Assembly: GCF_002875945.1 (NCBI RefSeq)
Contig: NZ_MCZK01000023.1
Coordinates: forward strand, 1-40,307
Length of the DNA stretch: 40,307 nucleotides
From: Vibrio lentus
Lineage (GTDB): Bacteria; Pseudomonadota; Gammaproteobacteria; Enterobacterales; Vibrionaceae
Direction of reading: 5' to 3'
Made by a program: the position numbers and the translations under genes. The notes below the pieces were generated by a model that was not told the origin of the DNA, ran no database searches, and saw only the letters and a program-made list of their open reading frames with translations. How positions within the stretch are numbered: position 1 is the first letter of the stretch; each line of letters opens with the position of its first letter. Shown piece by piece: positions 1-7,723 of this stretch.

Positions 1-254
1 GAATTACGCAACAAAGCCGGTATCAGCTTCAACTTAGTATTCTGAAACTTCCCCTGAGCAATTTTTTTTGACCAAGCCTTTATTGCTCTATCGATATTGA
101 GAGTATATTTGTCCAACGATAATAAATCTGCATACCAGTTATGGCTCCGGACAAACCCATCTGCTTTTTTCCAAGCTAGTCCCAACACGTACGGGTCATG
201 CAAATGAGACGAGTGTGGTTGTAAATTATAGTACTTTCTATCTAACTGTTTCAT
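1..254 (-). CDS. N-terminal part of a reverse-transcriptase-like (UG/DRT type) protein, cut by window edge
   Basis: Open frame of 84 codons from ATG at 254 running off the left edge, so only the N-terminus is visible. Residues in order include YYNLQPHSSHLHDPYVLGLA, then WKKAD, HNWYADLLSLD and later KLKLIPA. From memory, this layout (HDPYVL..AWKK, then NWYAD..LD) resembles the N-terminus of large bacterial RNA-directed DNA polymerases of the 'unknown group'/DRT anti-phage class, some of which carry a C-terminal nitrilase; the polymerase motifs themselves (including YxDD) lie outside the window. No strong Shine-Dalgarno sequence is seen before the ATG. It lies 229 bp downstream of a GHKL ATPase-nuclease gene on the same strand. 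The family call is recognition, not a search, and could be wrong; that this is coding sequence is more certain. Confidence 0.5.
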   Translation of the reverse strand, partial: MKQLDRKYYNLQPHSSHLHDPYVLGLAWKKADGFVRSHNWYADLLSLDKYTLNIDRAIKAWSKKIAQGKFQNTKLKLIPALLRN

Positions 255-483
255 TTTTTGCCAACTGACTTAGTAATATGATAAATCTGCATTAAGTGGT
301 GATTTGTAAATTACAGCGGTTGTCCAACAATCGCGTCAGCAAACTGACGCACATTAAGGTACGTTCTTTCCACAGAGCTTATATACAGAGCAATAATGCT
401 CGTTGCTAGTGTCAATAAGATCAAGTGAGTGCCAAACGGTTTCTAAATCGCTTTTAAAGTGCCACCATTTCAATAGGTGTAAA
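255..483 (-). other. Structured non-coding gap between the two accessory genes
   Basis: No convincing reading frame. Two perfect short inverted repeats are present: a 7-bp stem with 4-nt loop at 333-350 (GCGTCAG/CTGACGC) and a 5-bp stem with 4-nt loop at 388-401 (GAGCA/TGCTC). Neither is followed by a T-run on either strand, so neither is a simple terminator. The position directly upstream of a reverse-transcriptase-like gene makes a structured non-coding RNA possible, since several DRT and retron systems keep their RNA there; this is inference. Confidence 0.35.
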
Positions 484-2505
484 TTAACTCATTGGTAGAC
501 CAAGTTTATCGAAGAATGCTTGGTTGCGTTGTTTAGCCATCTCTACTAATCGATCAAATGAAATCACCTCAATGTATGCCTTGTGACGCTTGTTGTAACC
601 GAAGAAACCGCCATGGTCATGAGTTTCAATCAGGTCAGCATATTCACATCTATCAACCATCTTCTCTGTAAGGTCGGCAACGATATAACAATATGCTGGT
701 AAATCAACACCGTTGCGGATTAATCGTCCATCTTTGGTTTTAACTTTACCTTCTCGTATGCGCTTCAAGTAACCAAGGGCTTGCTGAATAGGATCTTTAT
801 CCTCTCCCTCTTTAGCATCGTTGCGCATTGGCCGTTTTATCTCAACAATCGTTAACGAACCTTTTGGTAGATTGTCATCTGAAGTCAAAATTGGCTTGTC
901 ATAGTAATTAACAGCCAATAAATCGGGTTCTTTGGCGCTCTCGCTATTAGTGATAGGCATTGATTTCAGAGTTTTATCTGAAGCTAGGTAGTGATGGAAC
1001 GCTAAGCGCTCATCTAATAGCCAAAGGTTACATGAGTCCAAAAAGACTTCATCCGAGTCTTTACGCATTGGCATAATAAGCTTATGAATAACTTCTTCTT
1101 TCGCATACTTGCCTTCATCATTGCTCTTAATCGATTTCTCAAGCAGTTCGATAATCACTTTACGATGAGATACATAATTCGCTAAGTCCGACTTCTTTAA
1201 GTCCTCAACCATCTTGAGGTAACCATCAACACGCTCTTTGTACTCATCTGTATGTACTTCAAGTGTCGGCTTGAGAATGTCATGCCCTTCAACAAGAAGC
1301 TTTCGCTCTACTTCATACCATCTTTCATGTAAGTGCAGCTCAACGTCTTTATCATTCTTGTCAGGGTCGATGATTAAGTCTTCTTCATCAATATAGCCAG
1401 TAATAGGTCTATATCTTGGTGCGCTATCGGCAATGTAGTTTTCGATTCGAGCTTTACCAGCTCTAACATTGCTTTCTAAAATATCTCCTAGGTATGCTTC
1501 TGTTCTCTCTAGTACCTTTTCACGAATCAGCTTTAGTGAAAGCTCCTCACCCGCAAACAGCCCATCAAAGTTCTCAGCGATATCAAAAGATGTTCGTTCT
1601 TGTCGAACATTCTCATCCAGATACTTGGAAGACACATAACAGGTATAGATAAACTCGCCGTTGTCATCAGATATCTTCGCATACAACCCCGACAGCTTTC
1701 CTTGAATGTTCTCTTCTTTAACTAAGCGGTTAGCAGCACATAGCGCTAACTGATGCTTCTTATTTACTGATGCTCGGAATTTGATGTGTGTAATCTCAAA
1801 TGTCTCATCATGAACAGTAAACTTTTCATACTTTGACCCCGAGATCATCTGACTATCATACAGTTGAGATAGGTAGTAGCTGTGTTCACCATCTTGAACA
1901 TAGATATGTGGTACGCCAGTTTCTCGAACAAAGTACCAAAGACAGTGCTCTAGCAATGAGTTAGCGATTTTTTCTGAAGAGCTAGGAACAGAACTACGGT
2001 ACTTTTCGTTAAAGCCATTTAGGGTAAGTGTCGAACCAGTTCTTTCTTGTTCCGAGTCAGTAACCATGTTGTCATGTACGTTGTCAGTATCGTTAAACTT
2101 AAAGGTGCGCTGCTTTAACTTTCCTAGCTCTAAGAAATCACTATTTACATCAACCGAATCAAAAGCTTTCAACCAAAGCAGTCGTCCAACACCTCGGCAG
2201 CCCTTGATAATCTTGTGGTCTGAGTCTAGCGTTTGGAAAGATTCAAAGTTTAGGTGGTCAAAGCCACAACCATTATCTGATACACGAAATCCGGTAATTG
2301 GAGCAAAAGACTTCTCATCGAAATCCATTTGCTCCTGACTCGCATTCCGAAGAATAGTTAGAGTAATTTTACCGTCTGTGACGTTTCCTTTCTCTTCAAT
2401 AGAATGAATAGAGTTAACAATTGCTTCAAACACTGGCATCAAACCGTGATTCTTAGGTAAAGAGGTGTTGCGTAAACGACCTCTCAAGTTGGTGTGCAAA
2501 CTCAT
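484..2505 (-). CDS. GHKL ATPase fused to a PD-(D/E)XK nuclease (MORC/MutL-like, probable defence protein)
   Basis: A 673-aa protein. The N-terminal ATPase has the GHKL motifs: E27-x3-N31 (N box), DNGCG at 77-81 (G1) and G102-x2-G105-x-G107 (G2). The C-terminus has a nuclease signature: P527-D528, then E555-x-K557 inside IVEIK, followed by Q575-x3-Y579 as in RecB-family nucleases. Prokaryotic GHKL ATPases joined to restriction-type nucleases are known relatives of eukaryotic MORC proteins and are usually linked to restriction or phage defence. ATG at 2505 is preferred over an adjacent GTG at 2508 because the AGGGG at 2511-2517 is well spaced only for the ATG. A reverse-transcriptase-like gene follows on the same strand. 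ATPase and nuclease folds are well supported; the biological role is inferred. Confidence 0.8.
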   Translation of the reverse strand: MSLHTNLRGRLRNTSLPKNHGLMPVFEAIVNSIHSIEEKGNVTDGKITLTILRNASQEQMDFDEKSFAPITGFRVSDNGCGFDHLNFESFQTLDSDHKIIKGCRGVGRLLWLKAFDSVDVNSDFLELGKLKQRTFKFNDTDNVHDNMVTDSEQERTGSTLTLNGFNEKYRSSVPSSSEKIANSLLEHCLWYFVRETGVPHIYVQDGEHSYYLSQLYDSQMISGSKYEKFTVHDETFEITHIKFRASVNKKHQLALCAANRLVKEENIQGKLSGLYAKISDDNGEFIYTCYVSSKYLDENVRQERTSFDIAENFDGLFAGEELSLKLIREKVLERTEAYLGDILESNVRAGKARIENYIADSAPRYRPITGYIDEEDLIIDPDKNDKDVELHLHERWYEVERKLLVEGHDILKPTLEVHTDEYKERVDGYLKMVEDLKKSDLANYVSHRKVIIELLEKSIKSNDEGKYAKEEVIHKLIMPMRKDSDEVFLDSCNLWLLDERLAFHHYLASDKTLKSMPITNSESAKEPDLLAVNYYDKPILTSDDNLPKGSLTIVEIKRPMRNDAKEGEDKDPIQQALGYLKRIREGKVKTKDGRLIRNGVDLPAYCYIVADLTEKMVDRCEYADLIETHDHGGFFGYNKRHKAYIEVISFDRLVEMAKQRNQAFFDKLGLPMS

Positions 2506-2814
2506 CACTACCCCTTAGCCAATATATAATTTCATTAATATTACATTAGTAGCGCATGTTATTGCATAATTGCCTCGAGATTAAGTAGTAGTTTCATGTT
2601 TTGTGTCCTGCTTCTTAGTCTTCATTTCTCATTAAAATGAGACAGTCACTTCGCACCAAAGTATATAAAATTTATGATCTAACACGAACAGGGGCAATAA
2701 CGTGTTGGGTGAACATCTAACAATGAAACAACTCATACGTCCCCATTGAATAGCGGTCCTTTTGTTTCATGTACTCGACTTCGATATATTACAAATAATG
2801 TTTTTATAAGTCCC
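2506..2814. other. Gene-free boundary between the accessory region and guaC
   Basis: About 310 bases with no credible gene. It is AT-rich next to the GHKL gene and must hold that gene's promoter. I see no tRNA, integrase remnant or att-like repeat that would mark an island edge. Confidence 0.5.
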
Positions 2815-2848
2815 AAACAAAAAAGAGCCGCTAAAAAGCGGCTCTTGA
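2815..2848 (-). terminator. guaC terminator
   Basis: Perfect 10-bp stem AAGAGCCGCT/AGCGGCTCTT at 2823-2832 and 2837-2846 with a 4-nt loop. On the minus strand it is followed by a run of Ts, about 27 bases after the guaC stop codon. Confidence 0.9.
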
Positions 2849-2875
2849 TTTTCAAACTATTCGAACTCGTTCAGA

Positions 2876-3919
2876 TTACTCTTTACCGAACACGTTGTTC
2901 TCTTGCTCTTGTACTCGGATGAAAGTCGTACGCTTAGTTAGCTCTTTAAGCTTTGCTGCGCCTACGTATGTACAAGTTGAACGTACACCGCCAAGGATGT
3001 CAGAAATTGTGTTGTGAACTGAACCACGGTATGGAAGTAAAACAGTTTTACCTTCCGCAGCACGGTACTTAGCAACACCACCTGAGTGCTTGTCCATAGC
3101 CGACTGTGAAGACATGCCGTAGAACTTCATGTATTGCTTGCCGTCTTGCTCTACTACTTCGCCGCCTGACTCAGAGTGACCAGCTAGCATGCCGCCTAGC
3201 ATTACGAAGTCAGCACCGCCGCCGAACGCTTTAGATACGTCACCTGCACATGAACAACCACCGTCACCGATGATCATGCCGCCAAGGCCGTGTGCCGCGT
3301 CGCCACACTCGATGATTGCAGAAAGTTGAGGGTAACCTACGCCTGTTTTAACACGTGTAGTACAAACAGAACCAGGGCCGATACCAACCTTAACGATGTC
3401 TGCGCCCGCTAGGATTAGCTCTTCAACCATGTCACCTGTTACAACGTTACCTGCAGAGATAACTTTAGTTGGGAATTCAGCACGTACTTTCTGTACGAAC
3501 TCAACAAGGTGCTCTGAGTAGCCGTTAGCGATATCGATACAGATGAATACGAACTCTTCGCTAAGCGCCATGATCTTCTTAACTTTCTCGAACTCAGCTT
3601 CAGAAGTACCTGTTGATACAAAAACGTTGTTCAGAGTTTTCTTGTCTGCTGTTTTAGCAAACTCAGCCCACTGCTCTACTGTGTAGTGCTTGTGTACTGC
3701 AGTCATAACACCGTGCTCTGCTAGAGCGGCTGCCATTTCAAAGCTTGCTACCGAATCCATGTTCGCTGCAATTACTGGAGTACCAGACCATTGACGACCG
3801 CTATGCTTGAATGTAAAATCGCGGGTTAATTCAACTTGAGAACGGCTTTTAAGGGTAGAACGCTTCGGACGGAAGAGTACATCTTTGAAACCTAACTTAA
3901 GTTCTTGTTCGATACGCAT
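2876..3919 (-). CDS. guaC: GMP reductase
   Basis: A 347-aa protein, the same length as E. coli GuaC. It reduces GMP to IMP with NADPH and release of ammonia, returning guanine nucleotides to the adenine branch of purine salvage in the cytoplasm. It has the IMPDH/GMPR (beta/alpha)8-barrel sequence, with the catalytic cysteine in [11 protein letters not shown], the phosphate-binding GDGGCS stretch and the AANMDSV segment near residue 50. There is no CBS domain, which separates it from IMP dehydrogenase. ATG at 3919 follows an AAGGA ribosome site. It is monocistronic, with its own terminator, and has a 120-nt leader that begins with a strong hairpin right at the predicted transcription start. 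Confidence 0.96.
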   Translation of the reverse strand: MRIEQELKLGFKDVLFRPKRSTLKSRSQVELTRDFTFKHSGRQWSGTPVIAANMDSVASFEMAAALAEHGVMTAVHKHYTVEQWAEFAKTADKKTLNNVFVSTGTSEAEFEKVKKIMALSEEFVFICIDIANGYSEHLVEFVQKVRAEFPTKVISAGNVVTGDMVEELILAGADIVKVGIGPGSVCTTRVKTGVGYPQLSAIIECGDAAHGLGGMIIGDGGCSCAGDVSKAFGGGADFVMLGGMLAGHSESGGEVVEQDGKQYMKFYGMSSQSAMDKHSGGVAKYRAAEGKTVLLPYRGSVHNTISDILGGVRSTCTYVGAAKLKELTKRTTFIRVQEQENNVFGKE

Positions 3920-4007
3920 GGTGTTTTCCTTGATTCATAAAATTATGTGTCTCTCGCGAAATGCGTAGTAAAACCGTTGGCAGACGAGTTTACTTTTCTT
4001 CGGACAC

Positions 4008-4042
4008 AAAAAAACCGGAGCGTTGGCAGACGCTCCGGTTTT
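4008..4042 (-). promoter_or_regulatory. Terminator-like hairpin at the 5' end of the guaC transcript
   Basis: Perfect 12-bp stem (4011-4022 with 4031-4042, containing CCGGAGCG) and an 8-nt loop, followed on the minus strand by seven Ts. It sits between the guaC promoter and the guaC start, so it can act only as an attenuator or as a protective 5' hairpin. The 12-mer CGTTGGCAGACG that forms the loop and part of the stem (4021-4032) recurs exactly at 3975-3986 in the same leader, offering an alternative partner. Confidence 0.6.
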
Positions 4043-4046
4043 CAGC

Positions 4047-4074
4047 ATTATAGGTTGTGATTTACTAACAGCAA
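4047..4074 (-). promoter_or_regulatory. Predicted sigma-70 promoter of guaC
   Basis: Minus strand: consensus -10 TATAAT at 4047-4052 and -35 TTGCTG at 4069-4074, separated by 16 bp. The predicted start falls near 4040, at the first bases of the hairpin. Confidence 0.6.
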
Positions 4075-4687
4075 GTCTGATATTTCACTTTTTTTTATGC
4101 TATCCTCTCAAAGATTCCATATCTGCTACAAACCCCTCAGCTTTACTTTTCCACTAAATTCTTACTAATTAATAACTTAGCGAACTATTCACGCAAACGC
4201 TGTCGGTTTATTGCGCAATCGTTTTCCTCCCTATTTCGCTCAATATCACCCTCATTAAGCAATAATGTGAAGAAAGTGCCTCTAAATCACATAAAAATCA
4301 CACTTTTCTCCAACAAAAAAATGTCTTTTTTCTTAAATAAATTCGATTTTTTCCCAAATTTTCTTTGTTTTCGACCAAATCCGGCAATCTCATCACCTTG
4401 TCAGTTCGCCTCCATTTGAAAAAGCGCTGTGTAATGGGGTCGATTTAGAGGTCGAGATTCACTTAGTTTCGATTATCCAAAGTGTGCGCTCCATCAAATG
4501 CTCTCCTCAAGACTCAACTTTATAAACTGATCGCATGCAAAAAAGCGCTACTTTATGGCCGTGTTGTTCATTCAATCGGGGGGATTCAGTAAAGAGGCAC
4601 GAACAAAGTGGGTTGGCTTACGTGAAAAACGGCGTAAATATGAGGTGTAAAAAGTGAGTAGGCTAAAAACCTAAAGAATAGAAAACA
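4075..4687. other. Gene-free stretch upstream of guaC
   Basis: About 610 bases without a credible gene on either strand, with several A- or T-rich tracts around 4090 and 4315-4370. A partial PurR-box-like half site ACGCAAACG lies at 4191-4199. Two similar segments sharing AAAAAGCGCT and a following ATGG occur at about 4419-4437 and 4539-4557. A terminator closes the stretch on the right. An sRNA reading rightwards into that terminator is possible, but no clear promoter is seen. Confidence 0.4.
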
Positions 4688-4724
4688 AAAAAATGGCTAA
4701 GGTGATTCACCTTAGCCATTTTTA
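4688..4724. terminator. Bidirectional terminator
   Basis: A 14-bp perfect stem (4691-4704 with 4708-4721) and a 3-nt loop, with A-run before and T-run after, so it can stop transcription both ways. It lies 56 bases after the end of the PAS-domain gene. Confidence 0.88.
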
Positions 4725-4779
4725 TTTGATGTTTGGATTGTTGTTTCCAAGCTATTGAGTCGTCAAATTAAGACAGGTT

Positions 4780-5217
4780 CTAGCCCTTATTCGACATTAA
4801 CGCTTCTGCAGTCGCATCTTGAATAGACAAGAACAGCGAAGTCACTTGGCCTGTTGGCGAACGCATCGGGTTCAGCGTCACGTTCTGATACATGAAGTCA
4901 GCTTGTTGAGTTACAGGCCTAACGTTACGACACTTAAACAGATAAGGCCTTTGTTGCCAAGTAATGAAGCTGCGACAGCCTAGATCGTAGACTGGCTTGG
5001 TTTTGAGCCTAAACCACTCTTCAGGGATTTCAGGGAACAGTTCAAAGATCGACTTACCGATCGCATCATGCGATTGCTTACCGCTATGGTGCGTCATGAA
5101 GCCATTCCAAACTTGTACCTGAAAGTCACGGTTAATGACCACCAGCCCCATATCGACGTTTTGAACCATGTCTACCATCCAGTGGAACTGTTCAAATTCA
5201 GCAGGAAGATTCAACAT
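4780..5217 (-). CDS. Single PAS-domain protein
   Basis: A 145-aa soluble protein with one PAS fold: an N-terminal cap, then VDMGLVVINRDFQVQVWN (typical PAS start), GKSIFELFPEI, and a final beta hairpin ending LFLSIQDATAE. There is no kinase, GGDEF or methyl-accepting domain, so it must signal through a partner. It starts 1 base after the stop of the upstream response regulator-CheC gene, with a GAGGAG ribosome site inside that gene's end, so the two are translated as a pair. It may present a sensed signal to the response regulator or to a kinase elsewhere. Ligand unknown. Confidence 0.8.
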   Translation of the reverse strand: MLNLPAEFEQFHWMVDMVQNVDMGLVVINRDFQVQVWNGFMTHHSGKQSHDAIGKSIFELFPEIPEEWFRLKTKPVYDLGCRSFITWQQRPYLFKCRNVRPVTQQADFMYQNVTLNPMRSPTGQVTSLFLSIQDATAEALMSNKG

Positions 5218-5218
5218 A

Positions 5219-6223
5219 TTAAAACTCCTCCATTAGGTAGGCCAATTTGTTATCTAGAAGAGGCAGAGACTCATCAACGAACATAAACAGAAGATCACAA
5301 CGGATTGAAGTGCCATCAATGTTGTAGCTGACTTCGAACGTCATGGTCTTCTTAAATGAGCCACTGGTATTTTCGATGACAGAATCAATCGAGATGTGTT
5401 GCCCAAGCAGAACCGGTGAGCTTTGGAAAAAACGAACTTCTGACTGCTCCCCTAACCCATTCAAGAACGAGCCAACAAGGATATTTGAAACATCCATCAG
5501 CAGTTCTAACTCTTCGAGCTGTTCGCTTTCGGTTGGCACCTTCATGAGCTTTTTAAGATCGCTCACGCTGGAATCACTCAGTAAGACTAATGCTTCACCC
5601 GCAATGCCTTCTCCGCTGAAGCCTTGGCAAACACCCGACACTTGGTCGTTGTCTGCTAGGTCACGAAGTGCCATGTGCAATTCACTCACTTCGAAGATGT
5701 TGACGTTCGGCAGAGGTAAATGGACAAATACATTAAAGTGACGCGCCAGTGCATCGGCTGCGCGACCTATCGCAACGTTCGCGACTTCCATATAGATATC
5801 GCGTCTGCGCAGGATCGGCAGCTCTAATGGGCTAGGAATAACGAGTTGTGGCTGTTTTGGTGGCTCAACATGCTCACGTAAAATCGTTTTTAGCGCTTCT
5901 TTATCAATCGGCTTTTGTAGAAAGGCTTTCGCCCCAAGCTCCATGACTTTCTGTTGAGCTTTTGGCTGGATATCACCAGAAACGACAACCACAGGCGTTG
6001 GGTCGCCCAGTCGCTTCATCTCTTCCAAAGTGCCATACCCATCTAACTCAGGCATGGTGAGGTCGAGGAACATCAATTGAAATTTCTGTTGTGCTAGCTT
6101 TTCAAGCGCATCTAGCCCGTGGACAGCAAAAGTTATATCCGCATTAAGAGAAGCGGGCAGTGAGCGCGCCATCTGCTTCCTTGCTAACGCAGAATCATCA
6201 CATATAAGAACTGGGAACGACAT
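5219..6223 (-). CDS. Response regulator with CheC-type phosphatase output domain
   Basis: A 334-aa two-domain protein. Receiver domain, residues 1-120: acidic pair D9-D10, phosphoacceptor D54 in LDLTMPELDG, S82 in VVVSGD and K104 in FLQKP. The C-terminal part (about 140-334) is CheC-like: D142-x3-E146-x2-N149 matches the CheC active-site pattern exactly, and a second copy E240-x3-D244-x2-N247 matches with conservative changes. CheC proteins dephosphorylate CheY-P, so this protein may remove phosphate from another receiver under control of its own phosphorylation. No kinase gene is adjacent. It forms an operon with the PAS gene. Its ribosome site is weak (GGTGG). Confidence 0.87.
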   Translation of the reverse strand: MSFPVLICDDSALARKQMARSLPASLNADITFAVHGLDALEKLAQQKFQLMFLDLTMPELDGYGTLEEMKRLGDPTPVVVVSGDIQPKAQQKVMELGAKAFLQKPIDKEALKTILREHVEPPKQPQLVIPSPLELPILRRRDIYMEVANVAIGRAADALARHFNVFVHLPLPNVNIFEVSELHMALRDLADNDQVSGVCQGFSGEGIAGEALVLLSDSSVSDLKKLMKVPTESEQLEELELLMDVSNILVGSFLNGLGEQSEVRFFQSSPVLLGQHISIDSVIENTSGSFKKTMTFEVSYNIDGTSIRCDLLFMFVDESLPLLDNKLAYLMEEF

Positions 6224-6558
6224 AAATGCACCACCGACAAATTAAAGCTAATTCGGACGAGTGTAACAGAACATTATGGTATCAGGTACGGGGTGAATGG
6301 ATTTATATGTAGATTATTAGTAAGAATGATGAAACAAGCAGGTAAGCTATTATCTCGCATTATTCTTTATGAAAAACAATATGCTACAAAGATAATAACA
6401 ACTCAATATTTTGGAGTATTAACACTATTTTATTAAATCAAAGCCCTAATAAGTCGGTTTATTAAGGCTCGGTTTACTCATGCATTTATCGCTTCTATAT
6501 ATCCAATACAAGAGAGCGAATTCAAGATGTCTTATGCATCAAAGCAAATGCAAACAAG
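6224..6558. other. Gene-free stretch
   Basis: About 335 AT-rich bases holding the promoter of the response-regulator operon. I see no gene, terminator or clear repeat here. Confidence 0.4.
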
Positions 6559-6804
6559 TTAGAACTGGTATGACGGCCAAAAGATCAGTAATGCGAAACG
6601 AATAACCACAGCAAACACCAATAAAGCGATGCCTAAACGGTACCATTTGTATTCGGCAATATTCATCGGGATACGCTTATAAAACATAGTAATCACGCCC
6701 TTCCAATCACTACTGCGTCTTCCGTACTGCATCATGCTCGTCAAAACAAACAGTGCGCCAAGCACTAGCATCCCTTTTTCAGCCCAGAACAATCCAACTT
6801 CCAT
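6559..6804 (-). CDS. Small two-helix inner-membrane protein, function unknown
   Basis: An 81-aa protein if started at ATG 6804, which has AAGGA eight to nine bases upstream; a longer TTG start at 6834 has no ribosome site. Two predicted transmembrane segments: residues about 10-27 (MLVLGALFVLTSMMQY) and about 57-76 (LGIALLVFAVVIRFALLIFW). A basic, tyrosine-rich loop of about 30 residues separates them. No motif points to a function, and no partner gene is adjacent on this strand. Confidence 0.7.
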   Translation of the reverse strand: MEVGLFWAEKGMLVLGALFVLTSMMQYGRRSSDWKGVITMFYKRIPMNIAEYKWYRLGIALLVFAVVIRFALLIFWPSYQF

Positions 6805-6932
6805 TTGTGTATTCCTTGATAAAACGGTGAGCAACTCAAATCATTCTAGTCACCTTTGCGCTCGGTTTCTGTAAGACCAAGGTCTAACTCGTTCTGTGGC
6901 TACGAGGACGTAACCTGATGAACGTAACTTTT

Positions 6933-6970
6933 TGAATATAGATTTCTGAATATAGTTTTCTGAACATAAG
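6933..6970. repeat. 14-bp tandem repeat, 2.7 copies
   Basis: Units starting TGAATATAG at 6933 and 6947 and TGAACATAA at 6961 repeat with a 14-bp period. The repeat lies between the divergent small membrane protein and Spy-like genes. Confidence 0.6.
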
Positions 6971-7058
6971 CAGTTGGACGCACTAAACTGAACAGCGTGT
7001 TCATTTCGAGTTCAGCTCCGCCGTCTATACTCTTGTTTCCACTAACAGGAGAAACTCA

Positions 7059-7514
7059 ATGAAATCACTGAAAAAGTCGCTTTGTGTATTAACTGCTTCA
7101 GCTTTACTCGTTACCGCTCCGTTTGTGAGTGCTTCAACACCACAACAACCGCCGCAGCCAGCGCTTAGCCCACTGCAAATGGTCATTGCTTCTTTGAATC
7201 TAACCGAAGAGCAACAAGCGGAAGTGTTCTCTCTTGTTGAAGATTATCAATCCGATCGAACAGAGATTGATATGGATAAAGCGATAGAGCTTAAGAAGAA
7301 ACAGATCTCCTTAGTAACTCAGCCAGAATTTGATGAAGCTGAGATGGAAAAGGTCATAGACACGGTTCAAGCAACCGAGAAGTCGATGGTGATGCAAGAA
7401 ATGCGTCTTAAGAACAACATCTATAACGTGTTGACTGAAGAGCAGAAAGAGCAATTCAAAACGATGATGAAATCAGCACTGACGGGTGGAAAACCGCCTG
7501 TTGCAAAACAATAG
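7059..7514 (+). CDS. Spy/CpxP-family periplasmic protein
   Basis: A 151-aa protein with an N-terminal signal peptide (KK, hydrophobic core, cleavage likely after VSA at residue 25). The mature part is mostly helical and charged and has the family's two LTxxQ motifs: LTEEQ at 48-52 and LTEEQ at 125-129. Spy and CpxP relatives act in the periplasm as envelope-stress chaperones or as inhibitors of the CpxA sensor. No cpx genes are adjacent, so the specific role is open. The ribosome site AGGAGA precedes the ATG and a strong terminator follows. Confidence 0.8.
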   Translation: MKSLKKSLCVLTASALLVTAPFVSASTPQQPPQPALSPLQMVIASLNLTEEQQAEVFSLVEDYQSDRTEIDMDKAIELKKKQISLVTQPEFDEAEMEKVIDTVQATEKSMVMQEMRLKNNIYNVLTEEQKEQFKTMMKSALTGGKPPVAKQ

Positions 7515-7576
7515 TCAGCCCTGCCCTGATATAGATCCCCTTTCCCCCAATAATAAAAGGGATCGAAATAGACAAC

Positions 7577-7613
7577 AAAAAGCCGCAGTCACCTTAATGA
7601 CTGCGGCTTTTTA
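7577..7613. terminator. Bidirectional terminator
   Basis: A 13-bp stem (7578-7590 with 7599-7611, AAAAGCCGCAGTC) with an 8-nt loop, flanked by A- and T-runs. It lies between the convergent Spy-like and MATE genes. Confidence 0.9.
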
Positions 7614-7723
7614 TCGAAGGCTTTTTATAGAAGTTTCTTCATCAACAGCAGAGACATCTTATCCATTCATCTATGTGTCTTATCAATCCATCTGCTTAAA
7701 AATAAATCAGCCTCTCAACTTGT

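Noticed and set aside
333..350. Hairpin as a terminator of the GHKL gene
   Set aside because: No T-run follows on either strand.
4191..4206. PurR box upstream of guaC
   Set aside because: Only the first half, ACGCAAACG, matches; the second half is poor and the site is over 100 bases upstream of the predicted promoter.
6319..6440. A 36-codon frame in the gap before the response-regulator operon
   Set aside because: No ribosome site, low-complexity AT-rich composition and no context.
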